A stretch of 24,870 nucleotides of DNA from Ilumatobacteraceae bacterium (GCA_025464045.1 JAODBQ010000289.1:1-24870), one strand, 5' to 3'; counted from the first letter of the stretch, positions 6,975 to 15,062 are shown. The notes: generated from the letters alone by a model not told the origin. Numbers and translations are program-made.

Positions 6975-7544
6975 ATGCATGTGGACCGTCCGGCCGTGCC
7001 GCGCCTGGAGCCGATCGAGGCCGTTGCGGTGAAGGCCCGCGAAGTCATGAAGAGCCAGCCGATCAACGCCGTCAACGTCACCGCGACGATGGCCCACAAC
7101 CGCACGATGAGCAAGGCGATCAACACGTTCGCGCAGACCGTCCTGTTCCAGGGCGAGCTCCCGCGTCGGCAGGTGGAGATCGCGGTGCTGCGCATGGGGT
7201 GGAACTGTCAGTCCGTCTACGAGTTCGGTCAGCACACCCTGTTCGGCCGCGACGCCGGGCTCAGTGACAGCGAGATCTACTTCACGACCCGTCCGGTCGC
7301 CGAGGGCTCGTGGTCGGACGACGATGCCGCCATCCTGCAGATCGTCGACGACCTCTACGCCGACGACTGCGTCACCGACGCCACCTGGGCCGAGGCGACG
7401 CGCCACTTCAGCAACCCTGACATCATCCACATCATCGCCGCTGCGGGCTGCTACCGGACCGTGAGCGGCTTCCTCAACAGCGCCGGCGTGCAGCTCGACG
7501 AGGGCGTCCCCGGCTGGCCGTCGGCCCCGATCCGGTCACGGTGA
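6975..7544 (+). CDS. Carboxymuconolactone decarboxylase (CMD/AhpD-like) family protein
   Basis: A 189-residue all-alpha protein of the CMD family. The conserved core runs over residues 66-90: RRQVEIAVLRMGWNC, then VYEFGQH, with C78, Y82, E83 and H87. This is the YE-x2-H form with a single Cys rather than the C-x2-C of AhpD, so a peroxidase disulfide relay is unlikely. The C-terminal half repeats a helical layout. The ATG at 6975 has AAGGGG at suitable spacing. Such stand-alone CMD proteins are frequent in actinobacterial catabolic loci; substrate is unknown. An inverted repeat covers its probable promoter and a hairpin follows 8 bases after its stop. Confidence 0.9.
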   Translation: MHVDRPAVPRLEPIEAVAVKAREVMKSQPINAVNVTATMAHNRTMSKAINTFAQTVLFQGELPRRQVEIAVLRMGWNCQSVYEFGQHTLFGRDAGLSDSEIYFTTRPVAEGSWSDDDAAILQIVDDLYADDCVTDATWAEATRHFSNPDIIHIIAAAGCYRTVSGFLNSAGVQLDEGVPGWPSAPIRSR

Positions 7545-7552
7545 AGCACGAC

Positions 7553-7583
7553 TGATCACACCGATTTCGTCGCGGTGTGATCA
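7553..7583 (+). terminator. Perfect 11-bp hairpin after the CMD-family gene
   Basis: TGATCACACCG (7553-7563) pairs perfectly with CGGTGTGATCA (7573-7583) across a 9-base loop. It begins 8 bases after the stop codon, which fits an intrinsic terminator or mRNA-end hairpin, though no T-tract follows. The right arm runs into the 11-bp tandem repeat, so it might instead be part of a repeat element. Confidence 0.5.
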
Positions 7584-7610
7584 CGGTCTGATCACGGTCT
7601 GATCACGGTC
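7578..7610. repeat. 11-bp tandem repeat, three perfect copies
   Basis: TGATCACGGTC occurs three times head to tail (7578-7588, 7589-7599, 7600-7610). Each unit contains the palindrome TGATCA. The first copy overlaps the right arm of the adjacent hairpin. It lies between the CMD-family gene and the DUF222-HNH pseudogene. The period matches about one helical turn, which would place repeated sites on the same DNA face. Function is unknown. Confidence 0.85.
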
Positions 7611-7700
7611 TGAGAGGCGGCGACGTGGCGTTCCCGGCGAGCCTGAACGACGTCCCGAGAGGGCTTGCCGTGATCGTGTCGGGCTGATGCGATCGAACAC

Positions 7701-8995
7701 ATGTACGGCGTAACGCTTGCTGAACTGGACGTGCTCCGGGAAGGGCTGCGGGACGGGCTGTGTGGACCGGAGCTCGACGCGGCGGCGCGCGGCAGTGGGC
7801 TGCGCGGGCACACCGCATCGTTGTCCCGTTCCGATCTGGACCGGGCCCGCGTCGAAGTGGAGCTCGCCCGAGTGATCAGCGCGGTCGCGGCCTCCGGTGA
7901 GCATCGCGAGGAGGGTCACACCACGGTCGCGGCCTGGTGCCGTGCCACCCGACGTTGGTCCGAAGCGGAGACGCGTGCCCGGGTGCGGTTCGCCGAGCTC
8001 CTCGCCGGTTTCCCTGATCTCGCCGACGAGATGGTCTCCGGTCGGCTCGGTGTGGCGCAGGCGCACACCATCGCCAAGGCTGCCGCGAACCCGCGCTGTG
8101 GAGACGAGATCGGCGATGCGTTGCCGATCCTGCTGGAGCATGCGGACAAGATGTCCCACGCCGACTTCCATCGGCTCGTCGAGCACTGGGAGCGCATCGC
8201 TGACTTGCCGAAGATGGTGATCAGGCCACACCGGATCTGCTCCGCCGCACCGACACCCAACGTCGCGCGGACGCGATGGTGGCGATGGCCGCCGCCGCAG
8301 CGTCAGCACCCGCCGACGGGCAACGTCCGGAGCCGTTCGTCAACATCGTCGTCGACCACGCCTGCGTCGCGGAGTTCCTGCGCCATCACGCCAACGCCAC
8401 CAGCGGCGACGGCCACGCCGAACGCGACGAGATCGCCAACACGGGGATCGCCAACACGGGGATCGCCAACACGCGGATCGCCAACACGGGGATCGAGCAC
8501 CTCGACTTCGATGTGGACGACATCGACTCGGGTGGCCGGCCGGACATCGACCACGCCGCGGATCGTGACGCCCGTCCACCTGCCCGGGTCGCGCTGGCAG
8601 GTGACCGGCGGTGGCGCGGCTGCTCGACCACTGACGGCCATCCGCTTCCGGTGGCCGATGCGATCGCGGCGATGCTGGTCGGTCGGATCCGCATCGTCGT
8701 CATCGACGAGCGCGGCGTGGTGCTGCGGATGGGACGCACGCAACGCTTGTTCACCGGCAAGCTGCGCGAGGCGGTGATGCTCGGCGCGCACGAGTGCATC
8801 TGGAACGGCTGCAACCGACCCACCGGTCACTGCCAGGCCGACCACATCACCGACTGGCGGCGCGCCGGCGACACCGACGTCGGCAGCGGTGCACCCCTCT
8901 GCGCTCACCACAACCGGTTCAAGAACCACGGCTTCCGTGTGCACCGCGACGTCGGCCACTGGCACACCTACCGTCCCGACGGCTCCGAGATCTGA
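7701..8995 (+). pseudogene. DUF222-HNH (13E12 repeat-type) gene broken by internal deletion and frameshift
   Basis: The first part (7701 to about 8205) encodes a DUF222 N-terminal domain ending in FHRLVEHWERIAD. The second part continues one frame over (about 8204-8995), starting around EDGDQATPDLLRRTDTQRRADA and reaching an HNH domain: C-x4-C, a Cys before ADHI, then LCAHHN. A TGA at 8201 blocks the second frame upstream of the join. In intact relatives as I know them, some tens of residues separate these two segments, so the scar near 8200-8215 looks like an internal deletion with loss of frame. The HNH residues are all retained. These multicopy actinobacterial genes are thought to be mobile or repetitive. 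Either half might still be translated, but a full product would need a frameshift. Confidence 0.8.
8432..8491 (+). repeat. 15-bp in-frame tandem repeat (IANTG x4) inside the HNH half
   Basis: Four 15-base units follow each other: ATCGCCAACACGGGG at 8432-8446, 8447-8461 and 8477-8491, with one changed base in the third copy (8462-8476). In the reading frame of the HNH half they encode I-A-N-T-G (once I-A-N-T-R). The near-identity of the copies at DNA level indicates recent slippage or duplication. Confidence 0.9.
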
Positions 8996-9039
8996 CCGCC
9001 GTCGTCGGGGCTTCGGCCGCCGCACACGAACCCGGCGGC

Positions 9040-9234
9040 TCAGTGGCTGGCGGTGTGGTGCTCGACGATGTGGCGGGCAAGGCAGGTGATCGCTCGACGC
9101 GTGCCTTCGGCATGGAGTCCGACGGTGTCGGCGTCGAACGCACCGAAGGCCAGCGTTTCGCCGCCGTTCGCGTAGAACTCGCGCTCGTCGAGGAGGAACA
9201 GCTCCTCGAGCCGCACGAGGAAGTCGATGCTCAT
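9040..9234 (-). CDS. Small hypothetical protein (64 aa)
   Basis: A 64-residue ORF with ATG at 9234 preceded by GAGGTG at 7-base spacing, a good ribosome site. The sequence is mildly acidic in its first half (LVRLEELFLLDEREF) and ends in a His-containing helix-like segment (ITCLARHIVEHH). I recognise no family. It sits between the DUF222-HNH pseudogene and the amidohydrolase gene, on the latter's strand and about 230 bases downstream of its stop. It starts 6 bases after a possible 35-codon ORF. The surrounding stretch from 8996 to 9461 holds no other gene I can support. Confidence 0.5.
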   Translation of the reverse strand: MSIDFLVRLEELFLLDEREFYANGGETLAFGAFDADTVGLHAEGTRRAITCLARHIVEHHTASH

Positions 9235-9240
9235 CTCAGT

Positions 9241-9348
9241 TCACCTCGACCGACGATTGACGCTCATGACCACACGTACGTGCTGGCCGTCGGATGAGTT
9301 CCCGCTGACGAGGACCGGCCGGCGCGTGCCACTGCCGAATCGTGCCAC
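9241..9348 (-). CDS. Possible 35-aa ORF upstream of the 64-aa ORF
   Basis: A GTG at 9348 opens 35 codons ending in TGA 6 bases before the ATG of the 64-residue ORF. The peptide contains a strand-like GTRRPVLVSG then HVRVVMSV, faintly like the first strands of MazF/PemK-type proteins, but it is far too short to be intact. No clear ribosome site precedes it. It could be a remnant, a leader or chance. Confidence 0.2.
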   Translation of the reverse strand: MARFGSGTRRPVLVSGNSSDGQHVRVVMSVNRRSR

Positions 9349-9461
9349 CTGGGACGATCAGAATCGGTGATGGGCGACGCCTGCGCGGCTCGTGCCGCGG
9401 AGGCGGTGAGCGTGATGATCGCGACCTTGCCCACGAGCTGCGTCCGGCGTGAGCTGTACAG

Positions 9462-11129
9462 CTAGCGGCCGCCACGCACGAGGCGACCCGGCATCGCCCC
9501 GGTGTGCTCGCCGTCTTGGTAGGTGACCTCGCCCGCGCAGACCGTCATGCGGTAGCCGCTGGCACGCTGGATGATCCGCTTGCCGCCGGCGGGGAGGTCG
9601 TGGACGAGCTCGGGGTCGTGCAGACGGAGCGCGTCGTAGTCGATGAGGTTCAGGTCGGCGCGGTACCCGGACGCGACCACGCCGCGGTCGCGCAGCCCGT
9701 AGACGCGCGCGGTGTCGAGCGTCATCTTGTGCACGACGTGCTCGAGCGGCATCGTGCCGCGCGGCCGGTCGCGGGTCATGTAGGCGAGCATGTACGTCGG
9801 CACGCTCGCGTCGCAGAGCACGCCGCAGTGCGCCCCGCCGTCGGACAGGCCGAACACCGATTGGGGATGGTTGATCGCGTCGACCTGACCGTCGAGGTGG
9901 CCCGGGTAGTTCCCGAACAGGAACAGGAGCGGCCGGCCGTCCGCCATCACGTCCATCAACGCCTCCCGCACGTGGATCCCCTGCGCCTCGGCGATGCCGG
10001 CGAGCGAGTCGTGGTAGGTCGGCTCGTAGCCGAGGTCCGCCGGCAGGACGTACATCCGGTGCCAGGTCGACAGGATCGTGTTGGTGTCGCTGAAGCGGTG
10101 GACCCGTTGATCGTCGGCCACGAGGCGGGCGCGGAACGACGAGTCGCGCAGCGCGGCGCGTTGGTCGGCGAGCGGCAGGTCCTTGATCTCCGAGTAGACG
10201 CGGAACTGGCGCAGCGGGTTGAGCGTCCCCTCGAGCGTCATCAGCACCGATGCCGGGCGTGCGCCCACCTGCGGGCGCAACTGGACGCCATCGGCCGCCA
10301 GGCGGGTGGCGAGCTCCCAGAGCTTGCCCTCCATCGGTGCACCCGACAGGAGCGTCACCGGGCGTCCGGTGAGGCGGGCGATGTGCTCGATCCACGCGAG
10401 CTCGTCGGGCTGCTCGATGTGATCGGAGATGATCTCCATCGTGCCGTGCCCGCTGTCGCGCAGCGCCTCGCCGATCGCGACCATCTCGTCGGCGCTGGCG
10501 TGCGTGCCGGGGACGACCTCGCCGGCCTTGTTGCGATGACCGTAGAAGCGCGACGTCGAGAACCCGAGCGCGCCGTCGGCGAGCGCGGCGCGACTGAGAT
10601 CGGCCATCGCGGCGATGTCAGCTGCCGTGGCGTCGTCGTAGCACCGGTCGCCCATCACGTAGTAGCGCAGCGCGACGTGTGGGATCTGGGCGCCGATGTC
10701 GACGCTGTACGGCGTGTCGATCGTGTCGAGGTACTCGCCGAAGCTCTCCCATCCCCACGGGATGCCCTCGTGGAGCGCGGTCCCGGGGATGTCCTCGACG
10801 CTCTCCATGAGCGCGACGAGCTCACCTTCCGTGCCGGGCCGCACGGGTGCGAACCCGACGCCGCAGTTGCCCATCACCACCGTCGTCACGCCGTGCCACG
10901 ACGACGGCGTCACCTGCTTGTCCCAGCACACCTGGCCGTCGAAGTGGGTGTGGATGTCGACGAAGCCCGGCGTCAACAGCCCACCTCCCGCGTCCACGAC
11001 GCGGCGCGCGGTCCCCGTGGCCGTGCCGACCTCGACGATGCGGCCGTCGCGCACTGCGACGTCGGCCGTGCGCCCCGGCGCTCCGGTCCCGTCCACCACG
11101 AACGCGTCCAGGATGTGCAGATCGTCCAC
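9462..11129 (-). CDS. D-aminoacylase / N-acyl-D-amino-acid deacylase family amidohydrolase
   Basis: A 555-residue metal-dependent amidohydrolase. An N-terminal beta-sandwich segment (1-53) leads into the TIM barrel with metal-site H60-x-H62 (GFVDIHTHFDGQ). C89 (GNCGVGFAP) matches the zinc-binding Cys of D-aminoacylases. A later SDHIEQP and the FGLSDGGAH segment supply further ligands and the catalytic Asp. Length and motifs fit the N-acyl-D-amino-acid deacylase (DAN) group, which hydrolyses N-acylated D-amino acids or related amides; the exact substrate cannot be read. The start is GTG at 11129 with AGGAGG 4 bases upstream. It is divergent from the DUF7064/7065-like gene. Probably cytoplasmic. 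Confidence 0.94.
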   Translation of the reverse strand: MDDLHILDAFVVDGTGAPGRTADVAVRDGRIVEVGTATGTARRVVDAGGGLLTPGFVDIHTHFDGQVCWDKQVTPSSWHGVTTVVMGNCGVGFAPVRPGTEGELVALMESVEDIPGTALHEGIPWGWESFGEYLDTIDTPYSVDIGAQIPHVALRYYVMGDRCYDDATAADIAAMADLSRAALADGALGFSTSRFYGHRNKAGEVVPGTHASADEMVAIGEALRDSGHGTMEIISDHIEQPDELAWIEHIARLTGRPVTLLSGAPMEGKLWELATRLAADGVQLRPQVGARPASVLMTLEGTLNPLRQFRVYSEIKDLPLADQRAALRDSSFRARLVADDQRVHRFSDTNTILSTWHRMYVLPADLGYEPTYHDSLAGIAEAQGIHVREALMDVMADGRPLLFLFGNYPGHLDGQVDAINHPQSVFGLSDGGAHCGVLCDASVPTYMLAYMTRDRPRGTMPLEHVVHKMTLDTARVYGLRDRGVVASGYRADLNLIDYDALRLHDPELVHDLPAGGKRIIQRASGYRMTVCAGEVTYQDGEHTGAMPGRLVRGGR

Positions 11130-11152
11130 GAGCCCTCCTCGGTCCGTGCACG

Positions 11153-11181
11153 ACTCTAGAAGTCGACGACAGCTGGGTCAC
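11153..11181 (-). promoter_or_regulatory. Candidate promoter of the amidohydrolase gene
   Basis: On the minus strand TAGAGT (11153-11158) is a TANNNT-type -10. GTGACC (11176-11181) lies exactly 17 bases upstream and resembles TTGACA at four of six positions. The predicted start of transcription would leave a leader of roughly 17 bases carrying the AGGAGG ribosome site. This is a prediction. Confidence 0.4.
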
Positions 11182-11241
11182 GAGCGAGCGGGGCCGGTCG
11201 CCCGTTCGCACTCGATGCCGCGGCCGGAGTACACCTACGTG

Positions 11242-12252
11242 ATGAGCGCTGCCGATCCCGCCGACGAACTGTTCCACCCCGTTGGCGATCACGCCGCGTG
11301 GAGCGAGAGCTACTACTTCAACTTCGTCGACCCGGCGACCGGGGTGGGGGCGTTCACGCGGATGGGGTTCCGGCCCAACGACGGCTGGGCCGACGCACTG
11401 CACGCGGTGTACCTGCCGGGTGGGCGGGTGGCGTTCACCTACCAACGCCGCACCGATCTGAGTCCGGCGCTCGTCGACGCACTGGGTCCTGCCGATCCGA
11501 CCGTCGGCGACCTCACGCTGCGCCGCGGCGACCCGTTCCGCCGGTGGGACATCGTCTACGCCGGCGACGCCCAGGACGTGGACGATCCGACCGTGATGCT
11601 GGCCGCCACCCGGGACCGGCCGGAGGGCTGGAACCGCTCCGCCCGCCTGGACATGGACGTCGCCTTCGAAGCGATCAGCGGTCCCCACTACGCGGTCGCC
11701 GGCGCGCAGGGGCACTTCGAGCAGACCGGTCGGGTGCGCGGCACGATCCGCCTCGGCGACGAGCAGTGGGACGTGAACGGCTACGGCGTGCGTGACAAGT
11801 CGTGGGGCCCGCGCACATGGCAGGCCCCGAGCGGTACGGCGGCCAAGGCCGCCGGCCCCGCCGCCGTCGAGCAGGGCTGCTTCCTGAACTGGTTCTCGAT
11901 GAACTTCGGTGCCGACCTGGCGCTCGGCGGGGCGTGCGGCAAGACGGCGGACGGCACGTTCCGGGGCAAGGGCTGGATCCAGCGCGACGGGGAGACGCTC
12001 GATCTCACCGACGTGACGATGACGACCGAGTACGACCCCGACAACCCGTTGCTGCACCGGACCGTGCAGCTGCGCGCGATCGACGGGAACGGGTCGTCGA
12101 TCGTGGTCGATGGAACCGTCCTGACGATCTGTCCGACCAAGATCCCGCGGCGCGACGGTGTGACCTTCGTGAACGAAGGGCTCGCCCGATTCCACGCCGA
12201 GGGCCGCGAGGGGTTCGGCATCGCCGAGCACTGGCATGCCGTGCCCCGCTGA
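11242..12252 (+). CDS. DUF7064/DUF7065-like (lipocalin-type, CrtC/AttH-related) protein
   Basis: A 336-residue beta-rich protein. It opens with a W-SESYYFNFVDP segment, and has conserved-looking WNGYGVRDKSWGPRTW-like and FSMNF stretches in the second half, as in proteins of the DUF7064/7065 group related to hydroxyneurosporene-synthase/AttH lipocalin folds. Such genes are common in actinobacteria and some proteobacteria near lipid or terpenoid catabolic genes; no activity is established that I know of. There is no signal peptide or membrane helix. The ATG at 11242 follows GGAG by 12 bases; an in-frame ATG at 11215 is an alternative adding nine residues. It is followed directly by the DksA-like gene. 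Confidence 0.8.
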   Translation: MSAADPADELFHPVGDHAAWSESYYFNFVDPATGVGAFTRMGFRPNDGWADALHAVYLPGGRVAFTYQRRTDLSPALVDALGPADPTVGDLTLRRGDPFRRWDIVYAGDAQDVDDPTVMLAATRDRPEGWNRSARLDMDVAFEAISGPHYAVAGAQGHFEQTGRVRGTIRLGDEQWDVNGYGVRDKSWGPRTWQAPSGTAAKAAGPAAVEQGCFLNWFSMNFGADLALGGACGKTADGTFRGKGWIQRDGETLDLTDVTMTTEYDPDNPLLHRTVQLRAIDGNGSSIVVDGTVLTICPTKIPRRDGVTFVNEGLARFHAEGREGFGIAEHWHAVPR

Positions 12253-12283
12253 CGAGGCACCCGGGGCAGTCCGCGGAGCGACC

Positions 12284-12658
12284 ATGGGGATGGCATCGAC
12301 GCCGGGTCTGTCGGTCCGCCAGCGGCGCGCGCTGCGGACGCGAGTGCTCGAGGAGCTCAGCGCGTCGGAGCACCAGATCGCCTCGTTGTCGAGGAGCTTC
12401 GACGACATCGTCGACGCCGCGACCCTGACCAACACCGACGACGAGCACGATCCCGACGGCAGCACGATCGCCTTCGAGCGGGCACAGGTCAGTGCGCTGC
12501 TCCGCCAAGCCCGCGAGGACGAGGCGGCCCTGCGCAGGACGCTGCAGCGAACCGACGAGCCCGATTTCGGCATGTGCGCGCAGTGCGGCCAGCTCATCGG
12601 CGTCGAGCGCCTCCTCGCGCTGCCGTCCGCGACGCGCTGCATCTCCTGCGCTCGATGA
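12284..12658 (+). CDS. DksA/TraR-type C4 zinc-finger protein
   Basis: A 124-residue protein with a long predicted coiled-coil N-terminal region (about 10-92, with acidic NTDDEHDPDGST near the tip) and a C4 zinc finger: C98-x2-C101-x17-C119-x2-C122. This is the DksA/TraR spacing. Family members bind RNA polymerase through its secondary channel, and actinobacterial versions often carry a D-x-x-D-like acidic tip. The chosen ATG at 12284 has GGAG 5 bases upstream; the frame extends back to an ATG at 12236, which would overlap the preceding stop and lacks such a site. It is 31 bases downstream of the DUF7064/7065-like gene and may be cotranscribed with it. Confidence 0.88.
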   Translation: MGMASTPGLSVRQRRALRTRVLEELSASEHQIASLSRSFDDIVDAATLTNTDDEHDPDGSTIAFERAQVSALLRQAREDEAALRRTLQRTDEPDFGMCAQCGQLIGVERLLALPSATRCISCAR

Positions 12659-12751
12659 GCCCGATCGTGCGTCGCGTCCGCCGGCCTTCCGATCGCCGGC
12701 CGTGGGATGCGATGCTCTCGCGAGGTCATCCCGACCACCGAGGAGGCAACG

Positions 12752-13822
12752 TTGGCTGCAGTACCGAAGGGTGGCATGGTGGCAGTGACGGGCGCGGCCG
12801 GGTTCATCGGCGGTTGGGTCGTGGAGGGCCTGCTGGCACGCGGCTACCGCGTGCGTGCCTGCGTCCGTGACGTCGACGACGACGCGCGGGTGGGCTTCCT
12901 GAAGGCGATGGGTGGCTACGCCTCCGGCCGTCTGACGCTGCACGCGGCCGACCTCGACAACGCCGGCTGCTTCGACGACATCTTCAGCGGGTGCGACGGT
13001 GTCGCCCACGTCTCGCACGTCAGCACGTACGACGATCCCGAGTACGTGCAACGCACGTGCGACCACATCATCCACAGCGTCGAGGCGTCGGGGACGGTGC
13101 GGCGCGTCGTGGTCACCTCGAGCGTCGCCGCAGTGATCTCGGAGGCCGACATCAACGAGCTGGTGCGACGGCCGGTGTGCGACGAGGACCGCTACCCGGA
13201 CGAGTCGAACCCGAAGCGCACGCCCGAGCGAGGCCAGGGATACTCGATGGGCAAGGTCATCGCGCAGCGGGCGTTCTCGGACGCCGCGGCACGCAGTGGT
13301 CGATGGGACGCGATCACCGTCTGCCCCGCCGACAACGTCGGCCCGATCCTGTCCGCGCACCAGAGGAGCGGCGGCCCGTGGCAGCACCTGATCGAGCGGA
13401 TGCTGCAGGGTCGCTGCGAGATCTTCCAGGGCACCGGGCCGTATCGCCCGTGGATGACCGTCGACGTGCGCGACGACGCGGCCTGCCACATCGGGCTGCT
13501 CGAGAGCGACGCGGTGGCCAACGGCGAGCGGTACATCGCATGGTCGACGGACACGCGCACCTACGAGGACGTCTGCGCGACGATCGACCGCGTGCTGCCC
13601 GAGCTGCACCACGAGCCCGGCCCGATGGTCGACGCGACCCCGGAGCGGTTGAAGGCGCGCGAGGCCGAGTTCCGTTCGATCTGGGCCGGTTGCATCCTGC
13701 GCAACGACCGCATCCGCGCCGTCGTCCCGATCACGTTCCGACCGCTCGACGACTCGATCCGCGACTGCGTCGAGTCCCTGCTGACGGTCGCCGAGATCGA
13801 ACCGAGCCGCCGCCCGGCCTGA
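12752..13822 (+). CDS. NAD-dependent epimerase/dehydratase (extended SDR family)
   Basis: A 356-residue Rossmann-fold protein. The dinucleotide site is G14-A-A-G17-F-I-G20 (VTGAAGFIGG), followed by a DL-like acidic segment. The SDR active site shows TSSVAA and Y164-S-M-G-K168. This pattern resembles dihydroflavonol-4-reductase/3-beta-HSD-like extended SDRs, which reduce or oxidise hydroxy/keto groups with NAD(P)H. Start: TTG at 12752, because AGGAGG stands exactly 5 bases upstream. An ATG at 12776 directly before the nucleotide-binding motif is the alternative, with AAGGG upstream. It is 93 bases downstream of the DksA-like gene on the same strand. Substrate is unknown, plausibly a lipid-like or steroid-like alcohol given neighbouring CoA-handling genes. 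Confidence 0.9.
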   Translation: MAAVPKGGMVAVTGAAGFIGGWVVEGLLARGYRVRACVRDVDDDARVGFLKAMGGYASGRLTLHAADLDNAGCFDDIFSGCDGVAHVSHVSTYDDPEYVQRTCDHIIHSVEASGTVRRVVVTSSVAAVISEADINELVRRPVCDEDRYPDESNPKRTPERGQGYSMGKVIAQRAFSDAAARSGRWDAITVCPADNVGPILSAHQRSGGPWQHLIERMLQGRCEIFQGTGPYRPWMTVDVRDDAACHIGLLESDAVANGERYIAWSTDTRTYEDVCATIDRVLPELHHEPGPMVDATPERLKAREAEFRSIWAGCILRNDRIRAVVPITFRPLDDSIRDCVESLLTVAEIEPSRRPA

Positions 13823-13840
13823 CGCCGGGACGACCCACCC

Positions 13841-13875
13841 GTCGGGCCTGTCCGGGCCCGTCGGGCCCGTCGGGC
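13841..13875. repeat. GTCGGGCCC-type repeats between convergent genes, possible shared terminator
   Basis: Four imperfect copies of a GTCGGGCC(C/T) unit fill the 53-base gap between the stops of the SDR gene and the LivM gene. Each GGGCCC is self-complementary, so neighbouring copies can pair as 6-bp GC hairpins with a 3-base loop. This may form a bidirectional transcription stop, but no T-tract is present. Confidence 0.4.
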
Positions 13876-15030
13876 TCAACTCGAGCTGGACGTCTCGGCC
13901 AGCCACGCCGGTCGCGGCACGACCCTGACGACGCGTGCGCGCAGCCGGCGCACCCCGTCGATGAACCCGCCCGGCAGCACGAACATCAGCAGCACCAACA
14001 GGAGCCCGAAGAAGATGCCGACGCCCTCGCCGCCGGCGGGCCGGAGCCAGACGAAGAGGGGTGCGGTGACCTGGCGGATGCCTGGCGGCATGCCGCTCTG
14101 ATCGAACGTCCACTGCGACACGAAGTAGGGCACGAACAGGTACACGAAGGCGCCCACCGCCGCACCGGAGATCGTGCCGGCGCCGCCGACGACGAGACCG
14201 ACGACGAGGAAGATCGCCAGCCTCGTGCCGTACTGCGCGTCGATCGCATAGGCCCGGTTCATCATCAACATCGAGCCGGCGAGCCCTCCGAAGACAGCGC
14301 TGGCGGCGACGGCGAACACCTTGTAGAGGCCGACGTTGATGCCGACCGCGGTCGCGCTCGCCTCGTAGTCGCGCATCGCGATCAGCGCCCGGCCGGGACG
14401 GCTCCTGATGATGTTGCGGGTGAGCAGGAACAGCAGCGTCGCCAGGACGACCGAGATGGAGTACACCCACAGCGGGCCGGCCAGGCGGCCGGCATCGGCG
14501 AACGGCATCCACGACGGTGGTAGCAGCTTGGCCTCGGTGCGCGCCGGGCCCTTGCCGTTCGGGCCGCCGGTCAACCAGCCGAACCTGAGGATGAGCGAGG
14601 GGAACACGAACGCGACGAGCAGCGTCACGATCGCCAAGTAGACGCCCTTGACGCGCGTTGCCGGGACACCGACGATCAACCCGGCGACGCAGCACACGGC
14701 GATCGAGACCGGCAACGTCGCCAGGTAGCTCCAGTGGTGATCGGCGACGAGGATGACCGTCGTGTAGGCACCGAGACCGACGAACGCGGACTGGCCGAGC
14801 GAGAGCTGCCCGGAGTAGCCGATCACGAGCTGCAACCCGAGGATCGCGACGGCGTAGGCGATGAGCTCGTTGAGCTGGCCGATGCGGGCCGCCTTGTCGA
14901 TCGAACCGGGGAACCATCCGATGTCCGGGGCGAGTGGGACGTAGACGATCGCCGCGACGACGAACAGCCATGGCACGATCACGTAGATCCGGTGACCGAC
15001 TGATCCCTCGCGCAACGTGATCGGCATCAT
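13876..15030 (-). CDS. livM: Branched-chain amino acid ABC transporter permease, LivM type
   Basis: A 384-residue integral membrane protein with about nine or ten hydrophobic helices and typical LivM segments: GYSGQLSLGQSAFVGLGAYT, then RVKGVYLAIVTL, and RNIIRSRPGRALIAMRDYEASATAVGIN (the cytoplasmic loop that meets the ATPase). C-terminal GGFIDGVRRL is also typical. Such permeases import branched-chain amino acids or, in many actinobacteria, other small amphipathic compounds. The ATG at 15030 (a second follows at 15027) is preferred over a TTG at 15057, because the TTG overlaps a -10-like GATACT. No LivH partner, ATPase or binding-protein gene is in the window on either side, so it appears to be an orphan or its partners lie elsewhere. 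Confidence 0.93.
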   Translation of the reverse strand: MMPITLREGSVGHRIYVIVPWLFVVAAIVYVPLAPDIGWFPGSIDKAARIGQLNELIAYAVAILGLQLVIGYSGQLSLGQSAFVGLGAYTTVILVADHHWSYLATLPVSIAVCCVAGLIVGVPATRVKGVYLAIVTLLVAFVFPSLILRFGWLTGGPNGKGPARTEAKLLPPSWMPFADAGRLAGPLWVYSISVVLATLLFLLTRNIIRSRPGRALIAMRDYEASATAVGINVGLYKVFAVAASAVFGGLAGSMLMMNRAYAIDAQYGTRLAIFLVVGLVVGGAGTISGAAVGAFVYLFVPYFVSQWTFDQSGMPPGIRQVTAPLFVWLRPAGGEGVGIFFGLLLVLLMFVLPGGFIDGVRRLRARVVRVVPRPAWLAETSSSS

Positions 15031-15056
15031 CCCCACGCGCGCGGCTCCACCGGCCA

Positions 15057-15062
15057 AGTATC
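15057..15062 (-). promoter_or_regulatory. Candidate -10 element upstream of the LivM gene
   Basis: GATACT on the minus strand matches four of six positions of TATAAT and stands 26 bases before the chosen ATG at 15030. It overlaps the alternative TTG start, which argues for the downstream start. No convincing -35 is seen. This is a prediction. Confidence 0.25.

Noticed and set aside
7553..7610. CRISPR-like array
   Set aside because: Units are 11 bases, directly abutting without spacers, and there are only three.
8190..8280. Programmed ribosomal frameshift in the DUF222-HNH gene
   Set aside because: No slippery heptamer is seen at the join, and family comparison implies missing residues, which fits a deletion better.
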